NCBI GenBank assembly: GCA_029212905.1
Contig: JARGPB010000005.1
Location: 62,001-126,000, forward strand
DNA length: 64,000 nt
DNA from: Thalassovita sp.
GTDB lineage: Bacteria; Pseudomonadota; Alphaproteobacteria; Rhodobacterales; Rhodobacteraceae
Direction of reading: 5' to 3'
Below the pieces are notes generated by a model. The model was not told where the DNA came from, did no database searches, and worked only from the letters and a program-made list of their open reading frames with translations. Positions 41,716-51,427 of the stretch are shown one piece after another (position 1 is the stretch's first letter; each line of letters opens with the position of its first letter). Made by a program: the position numbers and the translations under genes.

Positions 41716-44523
41716 ATGAGCGTGAATTTCGGCAAGGGATGCCACTTACACCTGATCGACGGCTCGGCCTTCATCTTTCGCGCCTATCACGCGCTGCCGC
41801 CGCTGACCCGCAAGTCAGACGGATTGCCGATCGGCGCTGTCGCGGGTTTCTGCAACATGCTGCACAAATATGTCGAGGCCAACACAGGCCCAGACGCCCC
41901 CACCCACGTCGCGGTGATTTTCGACAAGGGCAGCCATACGTTCCGCAACGATATGTATGATCTCTACAAGGCAAACCGCGAGGCGATGCCCGAAGACCTG
42001 CGCCCACAGATGCCTCTGACCCGCGCGGCAACGCAAGCCTTCAACATCGCCTGCAAAGAGCAAGAAGGCTATGAGGCCGACGACATCATTGCCACCTTGT
42101 CCTGCCAGGCCCGCGATGCGGGCGGGCGCGTGACGATCATCAGCTCGGATAAAGATCTGATGCAGCTGGTCGGCGGCGGCGTTGAAATGCTGGACGCGAT
42201 GAAAAACAAACGCATCGACGTTGACGGCGTGCATGAAAAATTCGGTGTCGGCCCAGAGCGCGTGGTCGATGTGCAGGCCTTGGCCGGGGACTCCGTCGAT
42301 AACGTGCCCGGCGCCCCCGGTATCGGCATCAAAACGGCGGCCCTGCTGATCAACGAATATGGCGATCTGGAAACGCTGCTGGATCGGGCTGAGGAAATCA
42401 AACAACCCAAACGCCGTCAGACGCTGATTGAAAAACGCGAACAGATCGAGCTGTCGAAACGCTTGGTGCAGTTGGATTGCAACACGCCGCTGGATTACAC
42501 ACTGGACGACCTAGAGGTCCGCGACCCCGATCCCGACACGCTGCTTGGGTTCTTGGCTGAAATGGAATTCCGCACGCTGACCAAACGTGTGGCAGATCAA
42601 CTGGGGGCCGAGGCTCCGGCGATCACGGATACCGATCCGCACGGCGCCGCACCAAGCGCACCCGAAGCTCCCACCGCCGTGCCGTTCCAACCTGAAACCT
42701 ACGAGTGCGTGCGCGATGCGGCGGCCCTGCAAAAATGGATTGATCGGGCATTTGAACGCGGCCATGTGGCGGTGGATACTGAAACCACTGGGCTGGACGA
42801 AATGCGCGTTGATCTGGTGGGGATCTCGCTGTGTGTCGATGCTGGTCAGGCCTGCTATGTTCCGCTGACGCATAAGGATGGCTCGGACGATCTGTTTGGC
42901 AGCGACGATCTGGCTGCGGGGCAGATGCCCCTGGATCAGGCGCTGGAGATGCTGAAGCCACTTTTGGCTGATCCTTCGGTGATGAAAATCGGCCAGAACA
43001 TGAAATACGACGCCAAGATTTTCGCGCGCTATGGCGTCGCCGTTACCCCCTATGATGACACGATGCTGATGTCCTATGCGATGAATGCCGGGCTCCATCG
43101 GCACAGCATGGACGCGCTGTCCGAACAATATCTGAGCCACACGCCGATCCCGATCAAACCCTTGCTCGGCACGGGAAAATCCGCGATCACCTTTGACCGG
43201 GTGCCGGTGGACGACGCGGTCAAATACGCTGCCGAGGATGCCGATATCACCCTGCGCCTGTGGGAACTGTTCAAACCGCAATTACATCAGGCCCGCGTCA
43301 CGACGGTTTACGAAACGCTGGAACGGCCCCTCTCGCCTGTGCTAGCCCGGATGGAGATGCACGGCATCAAGGTCGATCGCGACACCCTGTCGCGCATGTC
43401 CAACGCCTTTGCCCAGAAAATGGCCGGATACGAGGCCGAGCTTTACGAACTGGCAGGCCATGATTTCAACGTGCAGTCCCCCGCTCAGGTCGGCAACATC
43501 CTGTTCGAGGAAATGGGCCTTGAGGGCGGCAAGAAAACCAAGACCGGCCAATGGTCCACCCCCGCCAATGTGCTGGAGGATTTGGCGACGGAACATGATT
43601 TCGCCGCTCGCGTGCTGGATTATCGCCAGCTGCAAAAGCTGAAATCGACCTACACCGACGCGCTACAGGATCACATCAATCCTGACACCGGACGCGTGCA
43701 CACGTCCTATGTGCAGACGGGGGCGAACACTGGTCGTCTGGCCTCGACCGATCCGAACCTGCAAAACATCCCCGTCCGATCCGAGGAAGGCCGCCGCATC
43801 CGCGAGGCGTTCGTAGCAGAGGAGGGCAAGGTGCTGCTGAGCCTCGACTACTCCCAAATCGAGCTGCGGATTCTGGCAGAAATGGCCGAAATCGACGCGC
43901 TGAAACAGGCATTCAAGGACGGGCTGGACATTCACGCGATGACCGCCAGCGAAATGTTCGACGTACCGCTGGACGAAATGACACCCGACATCCGCCGCCA
44001 GGCCAAGGCGATCAACTTTGGTGTCATCTACGGCATCTCGGGCTTTGGTCTGGCGCGTAACCTGCGCATTCCGCGATCCGAGGCGCAGGGCTTTATCGAC
44101 CGCTATTTCGAACGCTTCCCCGGCATCCGCGCCTACATGGATCAGACCACGCAATTCGCCAAGGACCATGGCTATGTCCAGACGATGTTCGGCCGCAAGA
44201 TCCACACGCCCGAAATCAATGCCAAAGGCCCCGGCGCGGGCTTTGCCAAACGCGCCGCGATCAATGCGCCCATCCAGGGCACCGCCGCCGACGTGATCCG
44301 CCGCGCCATGGTCCGAATGGAGGACGCCATCGTCGACCTGCCCGCCAAAATGTTGCTACAGGTCCATGATGAATTGCTGTTCGAGGTAGATGCCGACCGC
44401 GCCGAGGACGTGATCGCGCGCGCCCGCGAGGTGATGGAAAACGCGGCAGCGCCTGCCTTGCACCTGACCGTGCCGTTGACCGTGGACGCGGGTCAGGGAC
44501 AAAACTGGGCCGAGGCGCATTAA
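41716..44523 (+). CDS. polA: DNA polymerase I
   Basis: 935 residues with all three domains. 5'-3' exonuclease about 1-300 (LHLIDGSAFIFRAYHALPP; QEGYEADDIIATL; SSDKDLMQLV; GDSVDNVPGAPGIGIKTA). 3'-5' proofreading about 335-530, with the active Asp354/Glu356 in VAVDTETTGLDE, so proofreading appears intact. Polymerase about 560-935: STDPNLQNIPVR, Asp711 in LDYSQIELRILAEM, the O-helix RRQAKAINFGVIYGISGFGLA, and LQVHDELLFEV. The start at 41716 begins the conserved domain; the longer frame from 41530 is not supported. Repairs DNA and removes Okazaki primers. Confidence 0.96.
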   Translation: MSVNFGKGCHLHLIDGSAFIFRAYHALPPLTRKSDGLPIGAVAGFCNMLHKYVEANTGPDAPTHVAVIFDKGSHTFRNDMYDLYKANREAMPEDLRPQMPLTRAATQAFNIACKEQEGYEADDIIATLSCQARDAGGRVTIISSDKDLMQLVGGGVEMLDAMKNKRIDVDGVHEKFGVGPERVVDVQALAGDSVDNVPGAPGIGIKTAALLINEYGDLETLLDRAEEIKQPKRRQTLIEKREQIELSKRLVQLDCNTPLDYTLDDLEVRDPDPDTLLGFLAEMEFRTLTKRVADQLGAEAPAITDTDPHGAAPSAPEAPTAVPFQPETYECVRDAAALQKWIDRAFERGHVAVDTETTGLDEMRVDLVGISLCVDAGQACYVPLTHKDGSDDLFGSDDLAAGQMPLDQALEMLKPLLADPSVMKIGQNMKYDAKIFARYGVAVTPYDDTMLMSYAMNAGLHRHSMDALSEQYLSHTPIPIKPLLGTGKSAITFDRVPVDDAVKYAAEDADITLRLWELFKPQLHQARVTTVYETLERPLSPVLARMEMHGIKVDRDTLSRMSNAFAQKMAGYEAELYELAGHDFNVQSPAQVGNILFEEMGLEGGKKTKTGQWSTPANVLEDLATEHDFAARVLDYRQLQKLKSTYTDALQDHINPDTGRVHTSYVQTGANTGRLASTDPNLQNIPVRSEEGRRIREAFVAEEGKVLLSLDYSQIELRILAEMAEIDALKQAFKDGLDIHAMTASEMFDVPLDEMTPDIRRQAKAINFGVIYGISGFGLARNLRIPRSEAQGFIDRYFERFPGIRAYMDQTTQFAKDHGYVQTMFGRKIHTPEINAKGPGAGFAKRAAINAPIQGTAADVIRRAMVRMEDAIVDLPAKMLLQVHDELLFEVDADRAEDVIARAREVMENAAAPALHLTVPLTVDAGQGQNWAEAH

Positions 44524-44544
44524 TTCCACAACGACGCGCAGGGA

Positions 44545-46122
44545 TTAGTCCGCGAACAGGTGCTCTCCGTCCGCGATTTCGCGCGCTTGCTCAATCGGGA
44601 TCGACAGGAACCGCGCCAGACCAGCGGCGTTTTCATCAACGCTGGCGCGTTCACGGATGCGGGAATGGTTCTCGAATTCGGCGTCCCGAATGGCGTCCCC
44701 CTCATAGACGATGTCGACTTTGATCGTGGGCAGCAACCGCTCCCATGTCTCGTCCGAGGTATGCTCCCCGGCGAGCCCGATCCGCATGGCGTGGCCGGTA
44801 AGATAGTCGTCTGAGTACTCGCACTCGACCTCCAGCATCCGCGTCACCGAGCGATCCCCCGCGAAGTCCTGCAATAGTTCGATATTCGCTGGGTCCACAC
44901 AAATGATCAGCCGGTCCGTAGAAAAATAGTCAAACAGCATCCGCATCAGGGCCCGCTGATGGCGCATCCGTTTCGGCAAAGACGCCTGAATACCGCCCAG
45001 GTCGGGCAAAGTCGTGTCCTCTTCGTTGAACAAATATTCGATCGCCGGGATGTTGGTTTTCTGCTTGATATAGGCCAATAGGCGCTTGGCGACGTGCCAT
45101 TTCTTGCAGATGATAATGAGCAATTCGCGCTCACGTCCCAGCGTGCTTTCGGTTTCCCAGAAACGCATCCCAAACCGCCGTCCGATCCGGCCCCGTCCAA
45201 CCAGGAATTTATACAGGCTGCGCCCTTCGTTCGAGACTTTGAACTGAACGCCCTTGGCCGCATAAAGATCCCCCAGCCGCGCCTTCAGCTCATGCGCCTC
45301 GGGGCTGATTTTACGCGCGAACAGAAAATCCTGGCTCAGCAACAGATCAAAATGATCATTATAAAAATTGACCGGCATCCCATAGTCCGAGAACATCAGG
45401 AACGTCAGCGTCCGCGCGCGGATTTCCGTCTCGGGCACCAGATGGCGCACCAAGGTTTGGAAAAAGGTTTCGTCCGGAATCCAGGTCGTGCGGAAAAACC
45501 GCATCACATCTGGGCGTTTGCGGATGAAATCCAGGATCCATTCGATCGTGCGGCGCCGCAGGCACCACCATTGGCTGCCGATCTGCACCTGAATATCAGC
45601 CGGAATCGTCCGTTTCAGCCCCAGTTTGCGCTGCGTCTCGAGGGACCAATAGAACAGCTTCTTGTGTTTCCGTTCGTTCAAATAGTGGCGATAGATCAGC
45701 CGGTCCTCTTTCATGCCGGTTTTGATCCAGTCGCTTTCGAAAAAGTCGAAGCTCTCGATATAGTCGCAGTCGTCAGCGTCCAGGAATTCGTGCGCGTATT
45801 CTGCGGATTTGATCGCCATGCAGTCGCCGGACACCATCATAAAATGCGTCGCCCGCGGAAAGGCGCTGATGGCGCTTTCGACAGCGTTCAGCGTGGCTTC
45901 GACAAGGCTCCATTCACCCCAGCCGCATTTCACCCGTTTACGGGCAAAGGTCACGCGGTCATTGTCCTTGAGCGCATCGCGGATCGTTGCGTAATCCTCG
46001 GCTTTGGCGTTGGCATCAAAGTGAATCGACATGCAATCGCCAACAGCGGTCAGCCGTTCGGCCTGCTGAATGATGGCCTCGGGGTCCTTGTGGCACAGGA
46101 GGATGAACGCAATCGTGGCCAT
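44545..46122 (-). CDS. Core-2/I-branching-type (GT14) glycosyltransferase with DUF5928
   Basis: 525 residues. The N-terminal 290 residues fit the beta-1,6-N-acetylglucosaminyltransferase-like family: MATIAFILLCHKDPEAIIQQAERL, IHFDANAKAEDY, FARKRVKCGWGEWSLVEATLNAVESA, HFMMVSGDCMAIKS, QIGSQWWCLRRRTIEWIL, WIPDETFFQTLVRH. The C-terminal 220 residues correspond to DUF5928, a Rhodobacterales extension. No signal peptide, so a cytosolic glycan transferase. Divergent from a sulfotransferase with 216 bp between, suggesting both modify one surface polysaccharide (inference). Confidence 0.85.
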   Translation of the reverse strand: MATIAFILLCHKDPEAIIQQAERLTAVGDCMSIHFDANAKAEDYATIRDALKDNDRVTFARKRVKCGWGEWSLVEATLNAVESAISAFPRATHFMMVSGDCMAIKSAEYAHEFLDADDCDYIESFDFFESDWIKTGMKEDRLIYRHYLNERKHKKLFYWSLETQRKLGLKRTIPADIQVQIGSQWWCLRRRTIEWILDFIRKRPDVMRFFRTTWIPDETFFQTLVRHLVPETEIRARTLTFLMFSDYGMPVNFYNDHFDLLLSQDFLFARKISPEAHELKARLGDLYAAKGVQFKVSNEGRSLYKFLVGRGRIGRRFGMRFWETESTLGRERELLIIICKKWHVAKRLLAYIKQKTNIPAIEYLFNEEDTTLPDLGGIQASLPKRMRHQRALMRMLFDYFSTDRLIICVDPANIELLQDFAGDRSVTRMLEVECEYSDDYLTGHAMRIGLAGEHTSDETWERLLPTIKVDIVYEGDAIRDAEFENHSRIRERASVDENAAGLARFLSIPIEQAREIADGEHLFAD

Positions 46123-46338
46123 ATAGGGGGCAATGCTCCGGTCAGTCGTGTAATCGCATATTAGGCAGCATTTCCCGCCTAGGAAACAGGGCTAACCGCT
46201 TTTTCCCTGTCGCCCCAGATCACGCAGGCCACAGCAAGTGAATTGACCTTGAGTCTCTTCGTTCAGTATCTAGTTTGGATAAACGTAAAATTAATGCGTA
46301 TAGTGCGTTAATCGCCTGAAATTGGAGGCAGTTTCTTT

Positions 46339-47157
46339 ATGGGATTTCCAGGAACCTGGATGACAGAGAGCGAGAGCGTTATCTATCGCGTCGTTCCAAA
46401 ATGCGCTTGTTCGACGATCGGTCAGATCATGTTTTATTCCGACCACGGAGAGTTTTTTGACGGCGACATCCATGACGCCAAATCGGGCATGCACAAATGG
46501 GCGTTTGATGACAGCCAACCCGTGATCGAGCGGACCGTCAAAGACCATTCCTCTTATGCGTTCACCTGCGTCCGCAATCCCTATACGCGGGTGCTCAGCT
46601 CGTTCTTTGACAAGATTTGCGGCATCCAACGGAATGGTCGCCGCTATCGTGGAAATCTGGTGCCTCTGCTGATCCAGAAGTACGGAATAGAGGTGGGCGG
46701 CCCGGACGGGCAGGCCGATTTCGACCAGATCCGCAGTTTCCGCCGGTTCCTGTTGTTCGTGCGCGACACCATCCGGTTCCGCAAGCCCATGGACCCTGAC
46801 ATCCACTGGTCCGCTGTGTCCGGGCACGTTTCGACGTTTATCCTGAACGGCGGGAATTACGACCACATCTTTTGGACCGAGACATTCAATGACGGCATGC
46901 AAACCGTGCTGGACAATATCGAAACGCGCCACCCGGTCACCTTGTCCGAAATCCCGCGTTTCAATGAATCCGAGGGACACGGCCCTAAACGGCTGCACCC
47001 GGTTGAGGACTACTTCGACGATCTGTCCATGCATCTGATGTACGAGATCTACAAAGCGGATTTCGATCTGTTCCGTTATGATTTCGAAAACCCGGCCAAC
47101 AAACTGCCAACCGGAGACATCGACCTGGCTGAGATTCACGCAAAGCTGGGCGGCTGA
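46339..47157 (+). CDS. Sulfotransferase family 2 protein
   Basis: 272 residues. The cofactor (PAPS) 5'-phosphosulfate loop is seen in IYRVVPKCACSTIGQIMFY and the 3'-phosphate motif in FTCVRNPYTRVLSSFFDK, with downstream HPVTLSEIPRFNESEG and LHPVEDYF as in carbohydrate sulfotransferases. No signal or membrane segment. GGAGG lies ten bases before the ATG. Paired divergently with the DUF5928 glycosyltransferase. Confidence 0.85.
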   Translation: MGFPGTWMTESESVIYRVVPKCACSTIGQIMFYSDHGEFFDGDIHDAKSGMHKWAFDDSQPVIERTVKDHSSYAFTCVRNPYTRVLSSFFDKICGIQRNGRRYRGNLVPLLIQKYGIEVGGPDGQADFDQIRSFRRFLLFVRDTIRFRKPMDPDIHWSAVSGHVSTFILNGGNYDHIFWTETFNDGMQTVLDNIETRHPVTLSEIPRFNESEGHGPKRLHPVEDYFDDLSMHLMYEIYKADFDLFRYDFENPANKLPTGDIDLAEIHAKLGG

Positions 47158-47170
47158 AATAAAACAGGCG

Positions 47171-48154
47171 TCAAAGAAGACCCGCCTGCTTGAACAGTGC
47201 CTTGGTGTCGGCCTCGGGGCGGGCGCCCAGATGGCCGATAACCTCTGCTGCGGCGACGCAGCCCATCCGGCCCGCGACCTCCAGCGGCGCGCCTGTCGCG
47301 TACCCATACAAGAATCCTGCCGCGAACTGGTCCCCTGCACCAGTGGCATCAACCGGGGTGATTTCAGTCACCGGCACGACAGCCTCTTCCGCGCCGCGTA
47401 CCAGCACCACATCCTGACCAGAGCGGGTGCAGACCACCAGGCCCGCGTCCTGCGCGGCCTGTTCTAGCGCGCTGCTGAGATCGGTCTGGTACAGCGATTC
47501 CCATTCGTGCTGGTTCCCGATGACGTAATCCAGCTCTTTGACCAACCGACGGAAATCATCACGATGACGTTCCACGCAAAATGGATCGGACAGCGCGATA
47601 CCCGCCTTGCCACCTGCCTGACGGCACAGCTTCACGGCTTTCTCGAACGCCTGTTTGCCCTTGGGTTTGTCGTACAGATAGCCCTCGAGGAACAGAACTT
47701 CGGCTTGCCCCGCGACATCGTCGGATACGTCACCCGGTCCCAATTCCGAGGAAATCCCCAGATAGGTGTTCATCGAGCGCTCCCCGTCCGGGGACACAAA
47801 GATCATCGAGCGCGAGGTCGGCATTTCCCCCCCGGCAACCGGCGCGTTCACGAAATCGGTGCCATCCTTGGCCATCGCATCCGCATAGAACCTGCCCAAC
47901 GCGTCATCATGCACCCGCCCGATGAATCCCGTGGTCAGACCCAAATTTCCAAGCCCCGCCAACGTGTTCGCCACCGACCCGCCCGGCGCCTGAATCCGGT
48001 TCGTCATCGCGCCATACAGCAGTTCGCCGCGCTCGCGTTCGACCAGTTGCATGATGCCTTTCTGGATGCCCATCAGATCCAGAAAGCTGTCGTCGCTTTG
48101 GCTGATAACATCGACAACGGCATTTCCGATGCCAACGACCTGGTATTTCTTCAT
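47171..48154 (-). CDS. PfkB-family carbohydrate/adenosine kinase
   Basis: 327 residues. It begins KKYQVVGIGNAVVDVISQSDDSFL and carries the PfkB motifs GGSVANTLAGLGNLGL and, with the catalytic Asp, DATGAGDQFAAGFLYG. This subtype is commonly annotated adenosine kinase in Rhodobacterales; ribose- or fructose-phosphorylating roles are not excluded. Its ATG overlaps the stop of nth (ATGA), so the two genes form an operon. Confidence 0.85.
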   Translation of the reverse strand: MKKYQVVGIGNAVVDVISQSDDSFLDLMGIQKGIMQLVERERGELLYGAMTNRIQAPGGSVANTLAGLGNLGLTTGFIGRVHDDALGRFYADAMAKDGTDFVNAPVAGGEMPTSRSMIFVSPDGERSMNTYLGISSELGPGDVSDDVAGQAEVLFLEGYLYDKPKGKQAFEKAVKLCRQAGGKAGIALSDPFCVERHRDDFRRLVKELDYVIGNQHEWESLYQTDLSSALEQAAQDAGLVVCTRSGQDVVLVRGAEEAVVPVTEITPVDATGAGDQFAAGFLYGYATGAPLEVAGRMGCVAAAEVIGHLGARPEADTKALFKQAGLL

Positions 48155-48795
48155 GGGGTTTTATCCTCAAACATGCACAGATCACGGATCAGGCAGGCGT
48201 TACATTTGGGTTTGCGGGCCACACAGGTATACCGCCCGTGCAGGATCATCCAGTGATGCGCGTGCTGTTGAAAATCCACCGGGATGTGGTCTTCGATGGC
48301 GCGCTCGACCGCGACCACATCTTTGCCGGGGCACACGCCCGAGCGGTTGCCGAAACGAAAGATATGCGTATCCACGGCCTGCGCGGGGTAATGCCACCAC
48401 ATGTTCAGCACCACGTTGGCCGTCTTGCGCCCAACACCCGGCAGAGATTCCAGCGCAGCGCGCGAACACGGGACCTCGCCATCATAGTCATCGACCAGAA
48501 TACGCGCCATTTTCATCACGTTCTTGGCCTTGTTGCGGAACAAGCCGATGGTTTTGATATGCTCGATCAACTGTTCCTCACCCAGGTCCAGCATCTTTTG
48601 CGGGGTGTCCGCGATTTTGAACAATTCGGCCGTGGCCTTGTTCACGCCCTTATCCGTCGCCTGTGCCGACAGGGCAACGGCCACCACCAGCGTATAGGCG
48701 TTGACGTGGTCCAGCTCGCCCTTGGGTTCGGGTTCGCTGTTCTGAAAACGGGTAAAGATCTCGCGGATCGTATGGTAATCAAGCTGTTTTGCCAT
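48151..48795 (-). CDS. nth: Endonuclease III
   Basis: 214-residue base-excision DNA glycosylase/AP lyase for oxidised pyrimidines. Helix-hairpin-helix ESLPGVGRKTANVVLNMW includes the catalytic Lys; the catalytic Asp is in AVDTHIFRFGNR; the [4Fe-4S] cluster is CVARKPKCNACLIRDLC (C-x6-C-x2-C-x5-C complete). ATG 48795 gives MAKQLDYHTIREIF, matching the family; the longer frame to 48867 does not. Promoter lies in the 109-bp gap shared with the divergent Ada-like gene. Confidence 0.95.
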   Translation of the reverse strand: MAKQLDYHTIREIFTRFQNSEPEPKGELDHVNAYTLVVAVALSAQATDKGVNKATAELFKIADTPQKMLDLGEEQLIEHIKTIGLFRNKAKNVMKMARILVDDYDGEVPCSRAALESLPGVGRKTANVVLNMWWHYPAQAVDTHIFRFGNRSGVCPGKDVVAVERAIEDHIPVDFQQHAHHWMILHGRYTCVARKPKCNACLIRDLCMFEDKTP

Positions 48796-48904
48796 TCGCA
48801 ACCTATGCCCCGCCCTGCGGCGTCGCTCAAGCCTTTCTCGCAAGTTTCGGGTCGAAATGGCGCGCATCCTCGCGGTATTGTCATTGCAAACACAGAGGTT
48901 TCTT

Positions 48905-49738
48905 ATGTCCGAGATGGAAGCAGGCTATCACTACCACGTCATGCGTCGCGCGCTGGAACTGATCGACGCAGATCCGGGCCAGTCGCTGGCAGATCTGGCC
49001 GCGAAAATGGATATGAGCCCCTCGCATTTCCAACGGATATTTTCGCAATGGGTGGGCGTCTCGCCGAAACGGTATCAGCAATATCTGACGCTGGATCACG
49101 CGAAAACCCTGCTGCGCGAACACATGACGACGCTACAGGTCAGCCATTCGGTAGGCCTTTCGGGCAATGGCCGCCTGCATGACCTGTTCATCCGCTGGGA
49201 GGCCATGAGCCCCGGCGACTATGCCCGCAGCGGTGAAGACGTCACCATCAATTGGGGCTGGTTCGACAGCCCGTTTGATCTGGCCTTGGTGATGGGGACG
49301 GACAAGGGCCTGTGCGGGTTGGCCTTTGCCGCCGAAACAGGGACAGAACACGCCATGCAGGATATGCTGTCGCGCTGGCCCAAAGCCAAATTCACCGAGG
49401 ACCCGTTGGCCCTGAAACCGCTGGTCGATGCAGCCTTTGCCCAGAAGGGCGAGACGCGGCTGCACATGATCGGCGCTCCGTTCCAGATCAAGGTCTGGGA
49501 GGCTCTGTTACAAATTCCGTCCGGCCACGTGACCACCTATTCAGAAATTGCAGGGGCTATCGGCAAGCCCAAGGCCGTCCGCGCCGTCGGCACCGCCGTC
49601 GGACGCAACCCGGTCAGTTGGCTGATCCCCTGTCATCGCGCGCTGCGAAAATCGGGCGCTTTGGGCGGGTATCACTGGGGTCTGCCGGTCAAACGCGCCT
49701 TGCTGGCCTACGAATCTGCGCGGGCCGACGCTGGCTAG
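48905..49738 (+). CDS. AraC-HTH plus O6-methylguanine-DNA methyltransferase (Ada-like without N-domain)
   Basis: 277 residues. Residues about 10-100 are an AraC helix-turn-helix (SLADLAAKMDMSPSHFQRIFSQWVGVSPKRYQQYLTLDHAKTLL). Residues about 110-275 are the methyltransferase: ribonuclease-like subdomain, then FQIKVWEALLQIPSGHVTTYSEIAGAIGKPKAVRAVGTAVGRNP and acceptor Cys243 in WLIPCHRALRKSG. The zinc-bearing phosphotriester domain of E. coli Ada is missing, so any gene regulation would need another signal. GAGG lies six bases before the ATG at 48905. Divergent from nth, another repair gene. Confidence 0.88.
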   Translation: MSEMEAGYHYHVMRRALELIDADPGQSLADLAAKMDMSPSHFQRIFSQWVGVSPKRYQQYLTLDHAKTLLREHMTTLQVSHSVGLSGNGRLHDLFIRWEAMSPGDYARSGEDVTINWGWFDSPFDLALVMGTDKGLCGLAFAAETGTEHAMQDMLSRWPKAKFTEDPLALKPLVDAAFAQKGETRLHMIGAPFQIKVWEALLQIPSGHVTTYSEIAGAIGKPKAVRAVGTAVGRNPVSWLIPCHRALRKSGALGGYHWGLPVKRALLAYESARADAG

Positions 49739-49849
49739 ATGCGCGAAAACCCGCGCAGCTTTACACAAACGTGTTTTGGGAAGCCCCGTTCGAGCCCATA
49801 TACTATGGCTGATCCGAAACATTTCGGAGCTTTCAAACGAGGCACTACA

Positions 49850-50506
49850 ATGATCCGAGCACAAAAAGCCGCGGCCTTACTGGCTGGCTCTGCCCTTCTT
49901 CTGACCACCGCATGCACCAGCCCTGAACATCTGGGCGGGACCGACCCCAACCGCAAAGCCAAAGAGGGCGCTTTGATTGGCGGCTTCTTGGGTGCGATTT
50001 CCGGGGCCATGGTATCCAAGGACGAAAAGAAAGGCGCCATCGTCGGCGCCGCCCTGGGGGCCGGCGTCGGTGCAGCGATCGGCAACAACCTGGACAAACA
50101 AGAGGCCGAACTGCGCGACAGCCTGGACGGCAATGTTGGCATCACGAACACAGGGGACCGCCTGATCGTGACCATGCCGCAGGACATCCTGTTCGCCACG
50201 GACAGCACCTATGTGCAGGACGGGCTGCGCGATGATCTGCAAACCGTTGCCAGCAGCCTGAACCGCTATCCTGACACCACCGTTCAGGTCGTGGGCCACA
50301 CCGATAACACCGGGTCGGCGGCCTATAACCAGGATCTCAGCCAGCGCCGCGCGGCGGCTGTCGGCAATATCCTGATCGGCGGGGGCGTAAGCTCGGGGCG
50401 GGTTCAGATCATTGGTCGTGGCGAGGAATCGCCCATTGCGACCAACCTGAACGCCGCCGGTCGTGCACAAAACCGCCGGGTCGAGATCGTCATTCTGCCG
50501 AACTGA
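49850..50506 (+). CDS. OmpA-family lipoprotein with glycine zipper
   Basis: 218 residues. A lipoprotein signal ends in the lipobox LTTAC (Cys about 23), giving an acylated outer-membrane protein. A glycine-zipper stretch (GALIGGFLGAISGAM, GAIVGAALGAGVGAAIGNNL) is followed by an OmpA C-terminal peptidoglycan-binding domain about 95-218, with LFATDSTYVQDG and VVGHTDNTGSAAYNQDLSQRRAAAV. GAGG precedes the ATG at 49850; a frame back to 49739 is not supported. Likely tethers the outer membrane to the wall. Confidence 0.9.
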   Translation: MIRAQKAAALLAGSALLLTTACTSPEHLGGTDPNRKAKEGALIGGFLGAISGAMVSKDEKKGAIVGAALGAGVGAAIGNNLDKQEAELRDSLDGNVGITNTGDRLIVTMPQDILFATDSTYVQDGLRDDLQTVASSLNRYPDTTVQVVGHTDNTGSAAYNQDLSQRRAAAVGNILIGGGVSSGRVQIIGRGEESPIATNLNAAGRAQNRRVEIVILPN

Positions 50507-50523
50507 CCCCTTTTCCGACATTG

Positions 50524-50556
50524 AAACGCCCCGGGCCTTTGGGTCCGGGGCGTTTT
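50524..50556. terminator. Strong terminator between the OmpA lipoprotein and EamA genes
   Basis: AAACGCCCCGG and CCGGGGCGTTTT with a short loop, placed between convergent stops at 50506 and 50561; usable on both strands. Confidence 0.88.
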
Positions 50557-50560
50557 GCGT

Positions 50561-51427
50561 TCAGGTGGCGCGGCGCTCGCGCCACAAGGTGAACAGCCCT
50601 GCCGCAACGATCAACGCCGCACCAAAGGCCACATTGGTCCGCATCGTTTCGTTGAACGCGACCATGCCCAGCGCCGACGCAAAGACCAGCTGCAAATAGG
50701 CAAATGGCTGAACCGAGCTGGCCTCGGCCACCTCATAGCATTTGATCAGCAAGAAGTGTCCCAGGGCGCCAGTCAGGCACAGAATCGCCATCCAGACCCA
50801 GTCGGCAGATCCCATCGGCTCCCAGAACCAGGCGCCAACGGCGGTCATCGCCACCATCCCCACCGTTCCCGTCCAGAAAAAACTGGTGGCAGAAGTGTCG
50901 CGCCGCGCCACATAGCGTGTCGTCAATCCGTAAACCGCAAACATCAGGGCTGATACCAAGGGGATGATCGCAGCCGGTTGAAAGACGCCAAACCCAGGCT
51001 CAAGGATGATCAGAATACCGATGAACCCCACCCCGATCGCAGCCCAGCGCCGCCAGCCGACTTTTTCCCCCAACACCGGCCCGGACAAGGCGGCAATCAA
51101 CAGCGGATAGCAGGCAAAAACCGCGTGACTTTCAACCAGGCCCAGCACGGTAAAGCCGTAAATGGCGACGCAGATCTCGGCTACCAAAAGGACCGCCCGG
51201 AATGCCTGCACCCAGGGCTGCGAGGTCGCCGCCGCTTGTCGCAGACCACCAGCCTTACGGGCACCTACGACCATGACAAAGGCAGCAAAGAACCAATAGC
51301 GGATCATCACCACCATCAGCACGTTATATTCCCCCGCCAAATGCCGCGAGATCCCATCCTGCATCGCAAAGACAAAGGTGGTCGCGACCATCAGCATAAT
51401 GCCTAGGCGCGTGTTGTTCTGATCCAT
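50561..51427 (-). CDS. DMT-superfamily (EamA) transporter
   Basis: 288 residues with about ten hydrophobic helices in two EamA repeats (residues 8-140 and 150-285). Typical segments are LMVATTFVFAMQDGISRHLA, RYWFFAAFVMVVGA, YPLLIAALSGPVLGEKVGWRRWAAIGVGFIGILII, and SSVQPFAYLQLVFASALGMVAFNE. Substrate unknown; metabolite efflux is usual. Its ATG directly follows the mnmD stop (TGAATG), so it is the second gene of that operon. Confidence 0.85.
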   Translation of the reverse strand: MDQNNTRLGIMLMVATTFVFAMQDGISRHLAGEYNVLMVVMIRYWFFAAFVMVVGARKAGGLRQAAATSQPWVQAFRAVLLVAEICVAIYGFTVLGLVESHAVFACYPLLIAALSGPVLGEKVGWRRWAAIGVGFIGILIILEPGFGVFQPAAIIPLVSALMFAVYGLTTRYVARRDTSATSFFWTGTVGMVAMTAVGAWFWEPMGSADWVWMAILCLTGALGHFLLIKCYEVAEASSVQPFAYLQLVFASALGMVAFNETMRTNVAFGAALIVAAGLFTLWRERRAT

